Shown: piece by piece, positions 17,005 to 25,579 of the stretch
Position numbering within the stretch: the first letter of the stretch is position 1
Layout: every line of letters starts with the position of its first letter
DNA from: Arthrobacter sp. Soil762
GTDB taxonomy: Bacteria; Actinomycetota; Actinomycetes; Actinomycetales; Micrococcaceae
Reading direction: 5' to 3'
NCBI RefSeq assembly: GCF_001428335.1
Contig: NZ_LMSG01000001.1
Location: 822,987-886,986 of the forward strand
Length of the DNA: 64,000 nucleotides
Translations under genes and position numbers: made by a program
The notes under the pieces: generated by a model
The model's database searches: none
What the model was told of the DNA's origin: nothing
What the model saw: only the letters and a program-made list of their open reading frames with translations

Positions 17005-17501
17005 CGCTCCACCCCCATCTCATCGAGGATGGTCCGCAACGCCCTGACGGCGTAATAGGCCCGGGACTTCACGGTTCCGCTGGGGATGTTCAGCTGCACG
17101 GCGGCCTCGTTGACGGTGAAACGGCGGTAGTGGAGGGCCACGAGGACATCGCGGTGTTCGGTACTGAGCCGCAGCAGCGCCTCCTCCATCAGCACACGGT
17201 TCAGGAGTTCATCCACGCGTTCCACGGCTTCGGCGGGATCGGCGAGTTCGCGTTCCATCACTTCGGCCGGGCGCCTTTGGGCTTTGCGGTAGTTGTCGAT
17301 CATGATGTTCCGCGCTGTACGGAACAGGTAGCTGCGCAGGCTTCCGGTGATGTTCGGGGCCTGCTGCCAGACGCGCAGCACGGTCTCTTGGACCACGTCC
17401 TCGGCCAGCTGCGGGTCCCGGGACGCGCTGAGCACAAAACGGCGCAGGGCGGAGCCGTGTTCGCGGTAGATCGCGGCCACCACGTCCTCGTCCAGCGGCA
17501 T
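17001..17501 (-). CDS. ECF RNA polymerase sigma factor, SigL/SigK-like
   Basis: A 166-residue group 4 sigma factor with regions 2 and 4 only. Region 2: AEDVVQETVLRVWQ (about 33-46) and YLFRTARNIMIDNYRK; region 4: helix-turn-helix FTVNEAAVQLNIPSGTVKSR, then YYAVRALRTILDEMGV. The C-terminus closely resembles M. tuberculosis SigL (YAVRALRLTLQELGV from memory). It is coupled to the anti-sigma gene and diverges from a secreted-repeat lipoprotein gene. The shared promoter region has SigL-type sites in both directions, so it very likely activates itself and the lipoprotein gene. Confidence 0.9.
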   Translation of the reverse strand: MPLDEDVVAAIYREHGSALRRFVLSASRDPQLAEDVVQETVLRVWQQAPNITGSLRSYLFRTARNIMIDNYRKAQRRPAEVMERELADPAEAVERVDELLNRVLMEEALLRLSTEHRDVLVALHYRRFTVNEAAVQLNIPSGTVKSRAYYAVRALRTILDEMGVER

Positions 17502-17581
17502 GCGGCCCTCCTGTCCCTGATCCGGTCTGCGGTTACAAATGCGCGACTACAACGACCCTGAGGGTCCGTGCACTCATGCGA

Positions 17582-17641
17582 TATAACGTCGGCGGACGGC
17601 AAACGGTTCACTTTGAACCATTCTTCACCTTGGTGCGTCGT
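17582..17641. promoter_or_regulatory. Back-to-back ECF sigma (SigL-type) promoters
   Basis: GGTTCA at 17605-17610 and TGAACC at 17614-17619 form a palindrome with a 3-nt spacer. Each half is a -35 element: rightward TGAACC-N16-CGTCGT (to 17641) towards the lipoprotein gene, leftward TGAACC-N16-CGTTAT (to 17582) towards the sigma/anti-sigma operon. Both fit the published M. tuberculosis SigL consensus TGAACC-N16-18-CGT as I remember it. The rest of the 190-bp gap shows nothing else. Confidence 0.75.
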
Positions 17642-17691
17642 ACCGGTTAGCGTCCGGTGACCTACGCCGGGCCCCAGCCGAGGAGCATCCC

Positions 17692-18219
17692 ATGAAACAG
17701 CATTTGTGCACAGGTCTTGCCGCAGCGGCTCTCATAGCCGCACTTTCCGGCTGCGGCGGCAGCCCCGGAACCACCACAACCACTCCGGCGGCCACCAGCC
17801 CGGCGGCCACGTCCGCCGCCCCGACCGCCGGCTCCCCCACCGCAGCGGCCGCCGTCGACCTCAAGACAGCATCCTCCAGCGCCGGCAACATCGTGGTGGA
17901 TGCCGCGGGCATGAGCGTCTATTTCTTCACCAAGGACGTGAAGGATTCCGGCACCAGCGCCTGCACCGGAGCGTGCCTGACCGCGTGGCCACCGGTCCTC
18001 ACCATCGCAGCCAAGCCTGCCGCCGAAGGCGTCACCGGCACACTCGGAACAATCACGACGCCGGACGGGGCCAAGCAATTGACCCTGAATGGACTGCCGC
18101 TGTACTACTTCGCGCAGGACAAGAATCCCGGCGACGTCCTGGGGCAGGGCGTCAACAACGTCTGGTACCTGGCCACGCCGGCCGGGGAAATGATCCGGAC
18201 AGCGGCGTCAGGCTACTGA
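17692..18219 (+). CDS. Lipoprotein with secreted repeats (COG4315)
   Basis: A 175-residue exported lipoprotein. The signal peptide ends in the lipobox LSGC with Cys21 as lipid anchor, followed by ~35 residues of Thr/Ala/Pro linker. Two copies of the Lipoprotein_15 repeat follow: MSVYFFTKDVKDSGTSACTG-x-CLTAWPP and LPLYYFAQDKNPGDVLGQG. The CxxxC pair (SACTGAC) could bind metal or form a disulfide. Biochemical function of the family is unknown. It diverges from a SigL-like sigma/anti-sigma operon and has a matching promoter, so it is probably part of that envelope-stress regulon. Confidence 0.88.
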   Translation: MKQHLCTGLAAAALIAALSGCGGSPGTTTTTPAATSPAATSAAPTAGSPTAAAAVDLKTASSSAGNIVVDAAGMSVYFFTKDVKDSGTSACTGACLTAWPPVLTIAAKPAAEGVTGTLGTITTPDGAKQLTLNGLPLYYFAQDKNPGDVLGQGVNNVWYLATPAGEMIRTAASGY

Positions 18220-18240
18220 CAGTTCAGGCTACTGACAGTT
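18209..18240 (+). repeat. 16-bp tandem duplication at the lipoprotein stop
   Basis: CAGGCTACTGACAGTT occurs twice in a row; the first copy contains the TGA stop of the lipoprotein gene. A third, degraded copy may follow. Probably a recent slippage event without coding effect. Confidence 0.7.
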
Positions 18241-18277
18241 CAGCTAGTCAAAGTTCAGGCGCCTACGGATTGACCGC

Positions 18278-19093
18278 CTAAGGATGGAGGCCGGGCAGCG
18301 GGACTGGAGGCGTGGCCGGCAGGGGCAGAGCGGGGGGCTGTCCCTCGCCATTCAGCGGCCCACCCGGCATACCCGGTGTGACATTTTCGGGGAGGGGAAG
18401 GTCCGGCAGGGGCACTGCCGGCGCTGAACCTAATGGGGCCGGAGCGGGCTGCGTGGCCTGGCTGGAACCGGATCCCGGTACGGCCGGAACCGGCACAGTG
18501 TCAGCCGTCCCGGTGGGTCCTACGGCAGGGACGGCGGGCTGGCCCGGTCCCGGAGCCGGGGTCTCCACCGGCGCGGGGGCAGGCCCGCCGCCAACGGTGG
18601 ACACGAAGGATGTTACTGCGTGGTTGACCTGGCCGATGGAATCCCGGATCCCCTGGTCGGAGGCCACGGCAACGGCGCCGCCGGCCGCCAGCGAGACGGC
18701 CACGGACAATGTAGTGAGGGTGATTCTGCGCTTGGCACGACGGCGGGCGGCGAGGTCGTCGGTGGCGGTCGTGAGCTGGCCGGTTGCCTCGGCGGGGGCT
18801 ACGGTGGGCTCTGATTGAGGGGATGCCGCAACCGCCAGGTGACGGGTGGCTGCCGTGCGGCTCGGCGCAGGCGTCGGGACAGCAGTGTGTGTCACGGTAG
18901 GAGTCTGTGTCACGGCAGGCCTCATAAGCGCGGCAACCGCATCGGAAGGTACCGGCCGCTCGGCTGCGAGCGCCCGGAGCTCCAGCAGCACGGGGCGGAG
19001 GCCGCCGTCGTCGTGCAGCCCTGCCTCCAGCAGCAACCGGTCAACAGACGCGTCCTCGCGGGAACCGTTGCGTGAGCCTGCGGTGTCACTCAT
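18278..19093 (-). CDS. Membrane anti-sigma factor-like protein (RsdA-type context)
   Basis: A 271-residue single-pass protein. Residues 1-60 hold a short helical domain (DRLLLEAGL, RPVLLELRALAAE) that could bind sigma; 61-115 are a Pro/Thr/Ala linker; a basic stretch RRRAKRR precedes one membrane helix (about 124-145); the exterior is a ~120-residue Pro/Ala/Val/Gly tail. There is no HxxxCxxC zinc motif, unlike the RslA-like protein at 16339. It overlaps the sigma gene by 8 nt. Position and layout match the RsdA (anti-SigD) type, but the sequence alone is not decisive. The frame is open from 19252; ATG 19093 is the likely start. Confidence 0.7.
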   Translation of the reverse strand: MSDTAGSRNGSREDASVDRLLLEAGLHDDGGLRPVLLELRALAAERPVPSDAVAALMRPAVTQTPTVTHTAVPTPAPSRTAATRHLAVAASPQSEPTVAPAEATGQLTTATDDLAARRRAKRRITLTTLSVAVSLAAGGAVAVASDQGIRDSIGQVNHAVTSFVSTVGGGPAPAPVETPAPGPGQPAVPAVGPTGTADTVPVPAVPGSGSSQATQPAPAPLGSAPAVPLPDLPLPENVTPGMPGGPLNGEGQPPALPLPATPPVPLPGLHP

Positions 19094-19664
19094 GATCTGC
19101 CTGGTTTCTTCTAAGAGTCTGGTCCTTGAGGTTCTGCAGCGCCCTGCGTTGGAGCTGCTTGATGGCACCCTGGGACTTGCCCATGATGCCGGCCACCTGT
19201 TCGATGGAGAGGTCGGCCACCACCCGCAGTGCCAGGACCTGGCGGTGTTCATCGGTCAGGCCTGCCAGCAAGTGGGCCGCGCCGCCGTCGTGGCCCAAGG
19301 CGTGGTCCTCCGCGGACGCCGTGCTGCGCCCGTCCTGCAGGGGGTCGTACGGAGTGAAGTCCGGCCTGCGTTCAACCCGCCGGTAGTAATCCACCATCCG
19401 GGCGTGGGCGATGGAGAATACCAACGACTTGGCGCCCTGGAGGCCGCCGGTCAGCTCACCAATCTTGGGAAAAAACGCCAGGAACACATCCTGGGTGACA
19501 GCCTCGGGATCATCCACGCCACGGGCCTTGAGGTAACCCAGGACCGCTCCGGACAAGGTTCGATAGACAGCGCCGAAGAGCACAGCCGGATCAGCACCGG
19601 CTGTGTCTGCAAATGTATCTATGTCTTCTTCGGCCAAAGTGTCTAGCACCAGTGGCTCCTTCAT
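19086..19664 (-). CDS. ECF RNA polymerase sigma factor, SigD-like
   Basis: A 192-residue group 4 sigma factor. Region 2: DDPEAVTQDVFLAFFPKI (about 51-68) and SLVFSIAHARMVDYYRR; region 4: LADLSIEQVAGIMGKSQGAIKQLQRRAL-type helix-turn-helix (given here in part). The first ~30 residues are acidic. AGGAGCC lies upstream of the ATG. It is translationally coupled to a membrane anti-sigma-like gene, resembling M. tuberculosis sigD-rsdA. A secreted Ala/Val-rich protein gene lies 155 bp upstream on the same strand. Confidence 0.88.
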   Translation of the reverse strand: MKEPLVLDTLAEEDIDTFADTAGADPAVLFGAVYRTLSGAVLGYLKARGVDDPEAVTQDVFLAFFPKIGELTGGLQGAKSLVFSIAHARMVDYYRRVERRPDFTPYDPLQDGRSTASAEDHALGHDGGAAHLLAGLTDEHRQVLALRVVADLSIEQVAGIMGKSQGAIKQLQRRALQNLKDQTLRRNQADHE

Positions 19665-19754
19665 CCCGGGCAGCGTAGTCGCTCATCCCGGTATTCGGCG
19701 CGGCGTGCTCCGCTGCTGTCGGTCAGCTGCGGTCGGTCAGCTATCTGGCTGCCA

Positions 19755-19804
19755 TGTGGACTGCGGGAATCCGGTCCGTCCGGAGCCGGTTCCCGCAGTC
19801 CACA
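19755..19804 (-). terminator. Hairpin after the Ala/Val-rich protein gene
   Basis: Arms 19755-19774 and 19786-19804 pair over 19 bp with one bulged base around an 11-nt loop. It lies 16 nt past the stop of the gene at 19820 and upstream of the SigD-like gene, so it probably ends the upstream transcript. No clear T-run. Confidence 0.6.
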
Positions 19805-19819
19805 CTAGCTGAGCAGGTC

Positions 19820-20455
19820 CTAGCGGCCCGAAACGGCGGGAACGTCTACAACGTCGCCCGGCACGGCGGGAACAGCAGGAACGGCGGGAACGGCAGGCTC
19901 GCCGTCGACACCCGGAACTGCCGGCACGGCGGGAACAGCGGGCAGCTCGGGGCGCTCAGCCGTTACGGCGGCGGAACCCTCGCCGGAAGCGTCGGCGTCA
20001 GCGGAACCGGCACCCTTAGCAACAACATCGGCGCAGAAGGCGTCAACGTTGGTTTCACCCTCAGCTGCGATGACCAGCGACGAGAAGCCCTCGGACGACG
20101 CGTTCAGTCCACCGTTGGTGAAAGCGGTGCAGAGGCCAAAGGCTGCGGCACCAGCGGCGTCCACTGCGGTGCCGGCGGCGGCGGAGGCGTTGGCCTCGGC
20201 TGCGACCTTATCGCCGGAGACTGCTGCTTCGCCGGTCACTGCTGCATCGCCGGAAGCGTTTGCGGAGGCGGACTCGGTGGCGTCAGCTGCCAGCTTCGGG
20301 GCCGGGGCGCCGAGCAGTTCGTGGGCGGTCTGCTGTGCGTCGGCCGGGAGGGCGCCGGAAACAGCTGCGACGCCGGTTCCACCGACGGCCAGGGTGCCCG
20401 CGGCGAGAACTCCGGCGGCGATTTTGCTGGTGGCGAGAACAGTGAACAACGACAT
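19820..20455 (-). CDS. Exported Ala/Val-rich protein with conserved Cys pair and PAV repeats
   Basis: A 211-residue protein. Residues 5-37 form an export signal or membrane helix (ATSKIAAGVLAAGTLAVGG). A helical Ala-rich middle follows, then the motif GLCTAFTNGG-x14-VDAFCADV, whose two Cys recur in actinobacterial secreted proteins encoded near ECF sigma genes (from memory). The C-terminus is a run of PAVPAVP units ending at VSGR. Start ATG 20455 has GGAG 6 nt upstream. Upstream of the SigD-like sigma gene, with a hairpin between them. Function unknown; cell-wall location likely. Confidence 0.7.
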   Translation of the reverse strand: MSLFTVLATSKIAAGVLAAGTLAVGGTGVAAVSGALPADAQQTAHELLGAPAPKLAADATESASANASGDAAVTGEAAVSGDKVAAEANASAAAGTAVDAAGAAAFGLCTAFTNGGLNASSEGFSSLVIAAEGETNVDAFCADVVAKGAGSADADASGEGSAAVTAERPELPAVPAVPAVPGVDGEPAVPAVPAVPAVPGDVVDVPAVSGR

Positions 20456-20609
20456 GTGACACTCCAAAACCTAGGGAACAATTCAGATCCGGCTCCGTGA
20501 GGAACCCTTCACCCCCTTCATCGCTGGCCAGACCGGGAAAGTTACGGCGCCTCCCAATTTTCTTTCCAGGGCCCGGCCCCCGGCCCATGGACCGCACTTG
20601 CATCGAAGC

Positions 20610-20967
20610 ATGGCGATCACTCCCGAACACCAGAAAACGGCCAAGACCTGGCAGACCATGGTGGACAGCAACAAAGCCCTGCTCCTGCGAAAGACCGGGC
20701 ACGATGTCGCCTACTGGGCCGGGCAGGCACGCACCGCGGGCCTAAGGAACGACGCTGAGCTCCGCCACTGGATGCGCGACGAGCACGGCGTCACAGGCTA
20801 TGCGCAGTACGCCGTCTCCTGGGAGCTGTTCGGCTGGAGGGCGCTTGGAAGCCCTGAAGGCCCGGGCCGATGATCCCTTCGGCCGCCGCGTCCGGCTCAC
20901 CTCTGTGGACCAGGTGGATGAGGAACTGCTGAAAATCCTCGCCAAAGCGCTGGACCAGAACACCTAA
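20610..20967 (+). pseudogene. DUF4287 gene with internal deletion and frameshift
   Basis: The frame from ATG 20610 encodes a good DUF4287 domain: TPEHQKTAKTWQTMVDSNKA, LLLRKTGHDVAYWAGQA and HGVTGYAQYAVSWELFG. It then shifts to unrelated residues and stops at 20873. In the next frame, from about 20835 to the stop at 20967, GRLEALKARADD and RVRLTSVDQVDEELLKILAK resemble the last part of the DUF5655 domain that normally follows DUF4287. Most of the middle is missing, so this appears to be a deletion remnant, about 118 codons in place of ~200. Role of the intact family is unknown. The 154-bp gap upstream holds nothing I can name. Confidence 0.65.
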
Positions 20968-21039
20968 CAGCTGGAACGACGGAGGGCCGGGTCGCCGGAA
21001 ACTTCCGACGAACCCGGCCCGGGACCGTGGTGAGGGGTC

Positions 21040-21891
21040 CTACGCGTCGATCATCTCGTCGTCGTCCGCTTCCTCGAACTCAACGGCGGCGACGATTTCC
21101 TGGGTCTCCGGGTTGATCATGAACGCCTCTTCGTCGTCCTCGACCATGATGAAGTCGCCGTGGTCCGTGGTGAAGTGCCAGGCCAGCGTCTTCTCGCCGT
21201 CGTGCATGTAGTTGGGGTCACCCATGGTGATCTTCTGCAGCGTGTAGCCGGCGATGTCGCACAGTTCGCGGATGATGACCTCAAAATCCGGGGCGTCCTC
21301 CAGCGCTTCCTCGTCGGCCGCGGCCTGGCGCTCCTCCAGGTTGGGGATGAGCGCCACCTGACGCTCAATGTAGGCGTCGAGCTCCTCGTCGTCGAGTACC
21401 AGCAGGCCCTCCTGGGACAGGAGCCAGGCGGCGTTGAGGGCGGTGATGTTTTCGGTTTCGAACAGCTCCTCGAACTCGCCGTCGAGCTCTTCGATGGTGC
21501 GCACGGCGTCGGTGGACTCTTCCTCGGTGTCCAGGTCGCCGTCGAGGTAGCGCTCTTCGTCCTCTTCGGACAGGGCATCAAACGCCGCAACGGTCCGGTT
21601 GAAGAGTTCCAGGTGGGCCGTTGCGCCCATCCCTGCGAGGCCCTCGCGGATGAGCGGGTCCACTTCGTCGCGGTCCGCGGTGAACACGTACTGGGCGAAG
21701 CCGCCCTCCAAGGACTGCGTGACGTAGAAGTCAACGTAGTAGCTGCCGAGGGCCGCGGGCGCGATCTCGCCGGCGTCGAGCAGTTTCCCGTACATGGCGT
21801 TCACCACATGAACGTTGGCATCTACGACCTCCTCGCTGCCTGCATCGATGCTGGCCTTGGTCAGGACGACAGGGTTCTGGCTCATGGTCAT
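21040..21891 (-). CDS. DMP19 family protein
   Basis: A 283-residue, strongly acidic cytoplasmic protein. The first ~140 residues match the DMP19/DUF4375 helical domain (LGSYYVDFYVTQSLEGGFAQYVF, then GLAGMGATAHLELFNRTVAAFD), a family named after a neisserial DNA-mimic protein. A very acidic middle (EEDEERYLDGDLDTEEE) and an alpha/beta C-terminal part (AGYTLQKITM, DFIMVEDDEEAFMIN) follow. DNA mimicry is therefore conceivable but unproven. ATG 21891 has GAGG 6 nt upstream. Divergent from the SNF2-helicase gene. Confidence 0.78.
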   Translation of the reverse strand: MTMSQNPVVLTKASIDAGSEEVVDANVHVVNAMYGKLLDAGEIAPAALGSYYVDFYVTQSLEGGFAQYVFTADRDEVDPLIREGLAGMGATAHLELFNRTVAAFDALSEEDEERYLDGDLDTEEESTDAVRTIEELDGEFEELFETENITALNAAWLLSQEGLLVLDDEELDAYIERQVALIPNLEERQAAADEEALEDAPDFEVIIRELCDIAGYTLQKITMGDPNYMHDGEKTLAWHFTTDHGDFIMVEDDEEAFMINPETQEIVAAVEFEEADDDEMIDA

Positions 21892-22020
21892 GGGATTCCT
21901 CACTGCTGAATGCTTCGGTGCTGCTCAGGACACTTTCACGCTACTTCGGCGGGGGCGGCGCCGTGTTGAGGCGGAAGTGAACGTCAGGCGAAGTTTCAGG
22001 CTCCCGCCGGGCGAACTAAG

Positions 22021-25000
22021 ATGAAGCAGATAACCTCCGATCGGACACGGCACCCCCGTGGCCAGCTGAAAGTAGCGCGCACCATGCCATCCCAACCGGA
22101 CGAGAGTGCGGCACTGGCAATACAGACCCCCGCCATTAACGACCGCTCCCTCGCGGCCGGGTTGGCGTATGCCATGGGAAGCCGGGTTTCCGGAATGTCG
22201 TTCGACGCCGCCACCGGGCTGATGCTGGGCAAGGTCCGGGGAGGTGCCGACGTCCCTTACTCCACCACGGCCAAGCTGGTGCGGAAATCGGGCGGCTGGA
22301 GCTGCACCGTGGGTGTCTGCAGCTGCCCCGTCCGCAAGGACTGCAAGCATGTGGCCGCGCTGCTGTTCGCCGCCGAGGACAACCCTGCCATCCGCGTCCA
22401 GCTCCTGGCCCCGGCTGAAGTTTCCCGGCTTTCCCGCCAGCCCGCCAACCTGGACCTGGCCGACTGGGAGCAGGCACTGAGCCCGCTCATTTCGCAGCCC
22501 GGCATCACGCAGTCCATCAGCGGCATCCCGCTGGCCCTCCAGTTCGAGATCGAGGAGCCGGCGCCGCACTTCTCCTACACAGGCCGCCGCGACCCGCTCC
22601 GCAGCGTGCGCCAGCTTAAGGCCCGACCCGTGATCATGGGCGCCAAGGGCAAGTGGATCCGCGGCGATGTCTCCTGGAACACCCTGAGCTACCTGAACTT
22701 CCGCCGCGAATGCAACGAGGCGCACATCGAATGGATGCAGGCGTTCCTGGCCGCGCACACTGCCGCCGCCAACCGGGTTCACAACTCCTCCGCGCTGTGG
22801 CTGGGGCTGAACACGTTCGCCGGCAAGAACATGTGGAGCCTGCTCACCGACGCCAAAAAGATCGGCCTCGCCCTGGTTCACAGCCGCGGCACTGAGCCGG
22901 TGCGGCTCGCTGAGTCTCCCGCCGCCGTCGGGCTTAATTTGAGCCGTTACGGCTCGCCGGTGAGTGGGGACGCTGCGGCTCCGGAGGTCGCTCCCGGCAC
23001 AGGGGCCGACGACGGCGGGCTGGAGCTCGCACCCACCATCACCGTTGAGGGGGAAGACGTTGATCCGGCGTCGGTGGGGACCATTGGCCGCCCCGCGCAC
23101 GGCATTTTCCTGACCACGGGCGGGGAGGCTTTGCCCGGCGTTTCCGCGGAGAATGTGATCACGCTGGCCCCGCTGGAGAGCGGGCTGAGCGAGGAACTGC
23201 TGACCTTCGTCACGGCCGGCAGCACCCTGCATATTCCGGCGAAGGACGAGACGCGCTTCCTCACCGGCTTCTACCCGAAGCTCAAGCAGGCAGCCCGGGT
23301 CACGGCGACGGACGAGTCGGTGGCCCTGCCCGCCCTGGCCCTCCCGACCCTTTCCCTGCTGGCCAATTACGGCGCGGACCACCGGGTCCGGCTGCATTGG
23401 GAATGGCACTACAAGTCCGGAAACCTGGTCACGGCCCAACCGCTGTGGCGGCACCCCGGCGACCACGGCTACCGCGACGACACCGCCGAGGCCCGCATCC
23501 TGGAGGGCATTGGCCAGCCGTGGAACGTTGTTCCGGCCCTGGGCGAATCGGCCACAGGCGGCTGGGGCACGCCGCGCCTGTCCGCGTCCGCCGAACTGAA
23601 CGGCCTGGACACCCTGGCCTTCACCGAGGACGTCCTGCCCGAGCTCCGGAACGCCCCGGACGTTTCAGTGGACACTGCCGGGGACATCGCCGACTACCGC
23701 GAGGCCGAGGAAGCGCCCGTGGTCTCCATCTCCACCAAGGCCACCGAACAGCGCGACTGGTTCGACCTTGGCATCCAGATTTCTTTGGAGGGGCAGCCGG
23801 TTTCTTTTGCCGCCGTATTCTCCGCGCTGGCCGCGGGCCAGACCAAGATGCTCCTGCCCAGCGGCGCCTACTTCTCGCTGGATTTGCCGGAACTGCACCA
23901 GCTGCGCGCCCTGATCGAGGAGGCGCGCTCGCTGCAGGACAACAAGGATGCCCCGCTGCAGATCAGCCGTTTCCAGGCCGGGCTCTGGGACGAGCTCGCG
24001 CAGCTTGGCATTGTCGATGAACAGGCCGCCGCCTGGCGTGAGGCCGTGGGCGGGCTCCTCGAAGGCGGGATCAACGGGCTGCCCCTGCCCCCCTCGCTCA
24101 ATGCGGAGCTGCGGCCGTACCAGCTCGAGGGCTACAACTGGCTCAGCTTCCTGTACCGGCACAGCCTCGGCGGGATCCTCGCCGACGACATGGGCCTGGG
24201 CAAGACCGTGCAGGCACTCGCCCTGATGTGCGCCGCGAAGGAGCAGGCTGCGTCTGTGTCTGAGGGTGCTGAAACACCTGCGTCCGACGTTCCAGCGCCG
24301 GCCCCAGTAGCAGCGCCCGACGGCGTGACTCCCTTTTTGGTGGTGGCTCCCACCAGCGTAGTGGGCAACTGGGCGGCGGAAGCCGCACGCTTCGCTCCCG
24401 GCCTCACGGTTCGTATCGTGAGCGAAACGTTCGCCAAAAACAGCCAGGACGCGGCCGTTGAACTCGCCGGAGCGGACATCGTGATCACGTCCTACGCGCT
24501 GTTCCGGATCGACTATGACTCCTATGCCTCCAAGACCTGGGCCGGGCTGGTGCTGGATGAAGCCCAGTTTGTGAAGAACCACCAGTCCAAGGCCTACCAG
24601 TGCGCCCGGAAGCTGCCCGCGGCGTTCAAGCTGGCCATCACCGGCACCCCGCTGGAGAACAACCTCATGGAGTTCTGGGCGCTGACGTCCATCGTGGCGC
24701 CGGGCCTGTTCTCCAGCCCCAAACGGTTCGCCGAGTACTACCAGAAGCCGGTGGAAAAGAACGGCGACAAGGGGCAGCTGGACAAGCTCCGCCGTCGGGT
24801 CCGTCCGCTGATGATGCGCCGCACCAAGGACCAGGTCATCCAGGACCTGCCGCCGAAGCAGGAGCAGATCCTGGAGGTGGTGCTGAACCCGCGCCACCAG
24901 AAGGTCTACCAGACACACCTGCAGCGTGAACGGCAGAAGATCCTGGGCCTGATCGAGGACGTGAACAAGAACCGGTTCACCATCTTCCAGTCCCTGACCC

Positions 25001-25566
25001 TGCTGCGTCAGCTCAGCCTGGACGCGTCGCTGGTCGATCCGTCGCTGTCCGGCGTCCGGTCTTCGAAGCTGGACGTGCTGTTCGAGCAGCTGGAGGATCT
25101 GGTTGCGGAGGGCCACCGGGCGCTGATCTTCAGCCAGTTCACCGGGTTCCTGGGCAAGGTCCGCGAGCGGCTTGTGGAGGAGAAGATCGAGTTCTGCTAT
25201 CTCGACGGCGGCACCCGGAACCGAACCGACGTCGTCAACGAATTCAAGAACGGCAGCGCGCCGGTGTTCCTGATTTCGCTGAAGGCCGGCGGCTTTGGCC
25301 TGAACCTGACCGAGGCCGACTACGTGTTCCTGCTGGATCCCTGGTGGAACCCCGCGTCCGAGGCGCAGGCCGTGGACCGGACGCACCGGATCGGGCAGGC
25401 CCGGAATGTGATGGTCTACCGGCTGGTGGCCAAGGACACGATCGAGGAAAAGGTCATGGCCCTGAAAGCCCGGAAGTCGCAGCTGTTCGCGGATGTGATG
25501 GAGGGCGACGCCCTGTCCAGCGGGTCGATCACGGCCGAGGACCTCGCGGGCCTGTTCAAGGACTGA
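22021..25566 (+). CDS. SNF2-family DEAD/DEAH ATPase with N-terminal SWIM zinc finger
   Basis: A 1181-residue DNA translocase. The N-terminus holds a SWIM zinc finger, Cys100-x-Cys102-x5-Cys108-x-His110. A long middle region leads to the SNF2 motor: Walker A DDMGLGKT (about 721-728), DEAQ (about 846-849), TGTPLENNLMEFWAL, then helicase C with IFSQFTGF, LISLKAGGFGLNL and QAVDRTHRIGQ (about 1115). This is the bacterial HepA/RapA-related SWIM-SNF2 type, thought to remodel protein-DNA or transcription complexes; exact role unknown. Start 22021 lacks a clear ribosome site and ATG 22084 is an alternative. Ends 13 bp from the convergent HNH gene. Confidence 0.9.
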   Translation: MKQITSDRTRHPRGQLKVARTMPSQPDESAALAIQTPAINDRSLAAGLAYAMGSRVSGMSFDAATGLMLGKVRGGADVPYSTTAKLVRKSGGWSCTVGVCSCPVRKDCKHVAALLFAAEDNPAIRVQLLAPAEVSRLSRQPANLDLADWEQALSPLISQPGITQSISGIPLALQFEIEEPAPHFSYTGRRDPLRSVRQLKARPVIMGAKGKWIRGDVSWNTLSYLNFRRECNEAHIEWMQAFLAAHTAAANRVHNSSALWLGLNTFAGKNMWSLLTDAKKIGLALVHSRGTEPVRLAESPAAVGLNLSRYGSPVSGDAAAPEVAPGTGADDGGLELAPTITVEGEDVDPASVGTIGRPAHGIFLTTGGEALPGVSAENVITLAPLESGLSEELLTFVTAGSTLHIPAKDETRFLTGFYPKLKQAARVTATDESVALPALALPTLSLLANYGADHRVRLHWEWHYKSGNLVTAQPLWRHPGDHGYRDDTAEARILEGIGQPWNVVPALGESATGGWGTPRLSASAELNGLDTLAFTEDVLPELRNAPDVSVDTAGDIADYREAEEAPVVSISTKATEQRDWFDLGIQISLEGQPVSFAAVFSALAAGQTKMLLPSGAYFSLDLPELHQLRALIEEARSLQDNKDAPLQISRFQAGLWDELAQLGIVDEQAAAWREAVGGLLEGGINGLPLPPSLNAELRPYQLEGYNWLSFLYRHSLGGILADDMGLGKTVQALALMCAAKEQAASVSEGAETPASDVPAPAPVAAPDGVTPFLVVAPTSVVGNWAAEAARFAPGLTVRIVSETFAKNSQDAAVELAGADIVITSYALFRIDYDSYASKTWAGLVLDEAQFVKNHQSKAYQCARKLPAAFKLAITGTPLENNLMEFWALTSIVAPGLFSSPKRFAEYYQKPVEKNGDKGQLDKLRRRVRPLMMRRTKDQVIQDLPPKQEQILEVVLNPRHQKVYQTHLQRERQKILGLIEDVNKNRFTIFQSLTLLRQLSLDASLVDPSLSGVRSSKLDVLFEQLEDLVAEGHRALIFSQFTGFLGKVRERLVEEKIEFCYLDGGTRNRTDVVNEFKNGSAPVFLISLKAGGFGLNLTEADYVFLLDPWWNPASEAQAVDRTHRIGQARNVMVYRLVAKDTIEEKVMALKARKSQLFADVMEGDALSSGSITAEDLAGLFKD

Positions 25567-25579
25567 GCGCGGTCAAGGC

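Noticed and set aside
19840..19940. Short GC-rich repeats suggestive of an array
   Set aside because: They encode the PAVPAVP track of the minus-strand protein. No direct repeats with unique spacers, so not CRISPR.
21925..23466. 513-codon minus-strand frame over the SNF2 N-terminus
   Set aside because: No motif, no ribosome site, antisense to the SWIM-containing coding frame.
23665..25386. 573-codon minus-strand frame inside the SNF2 gene
   Set aside because: Antisense shadow; the plus-strand frame has all helicase motifs.
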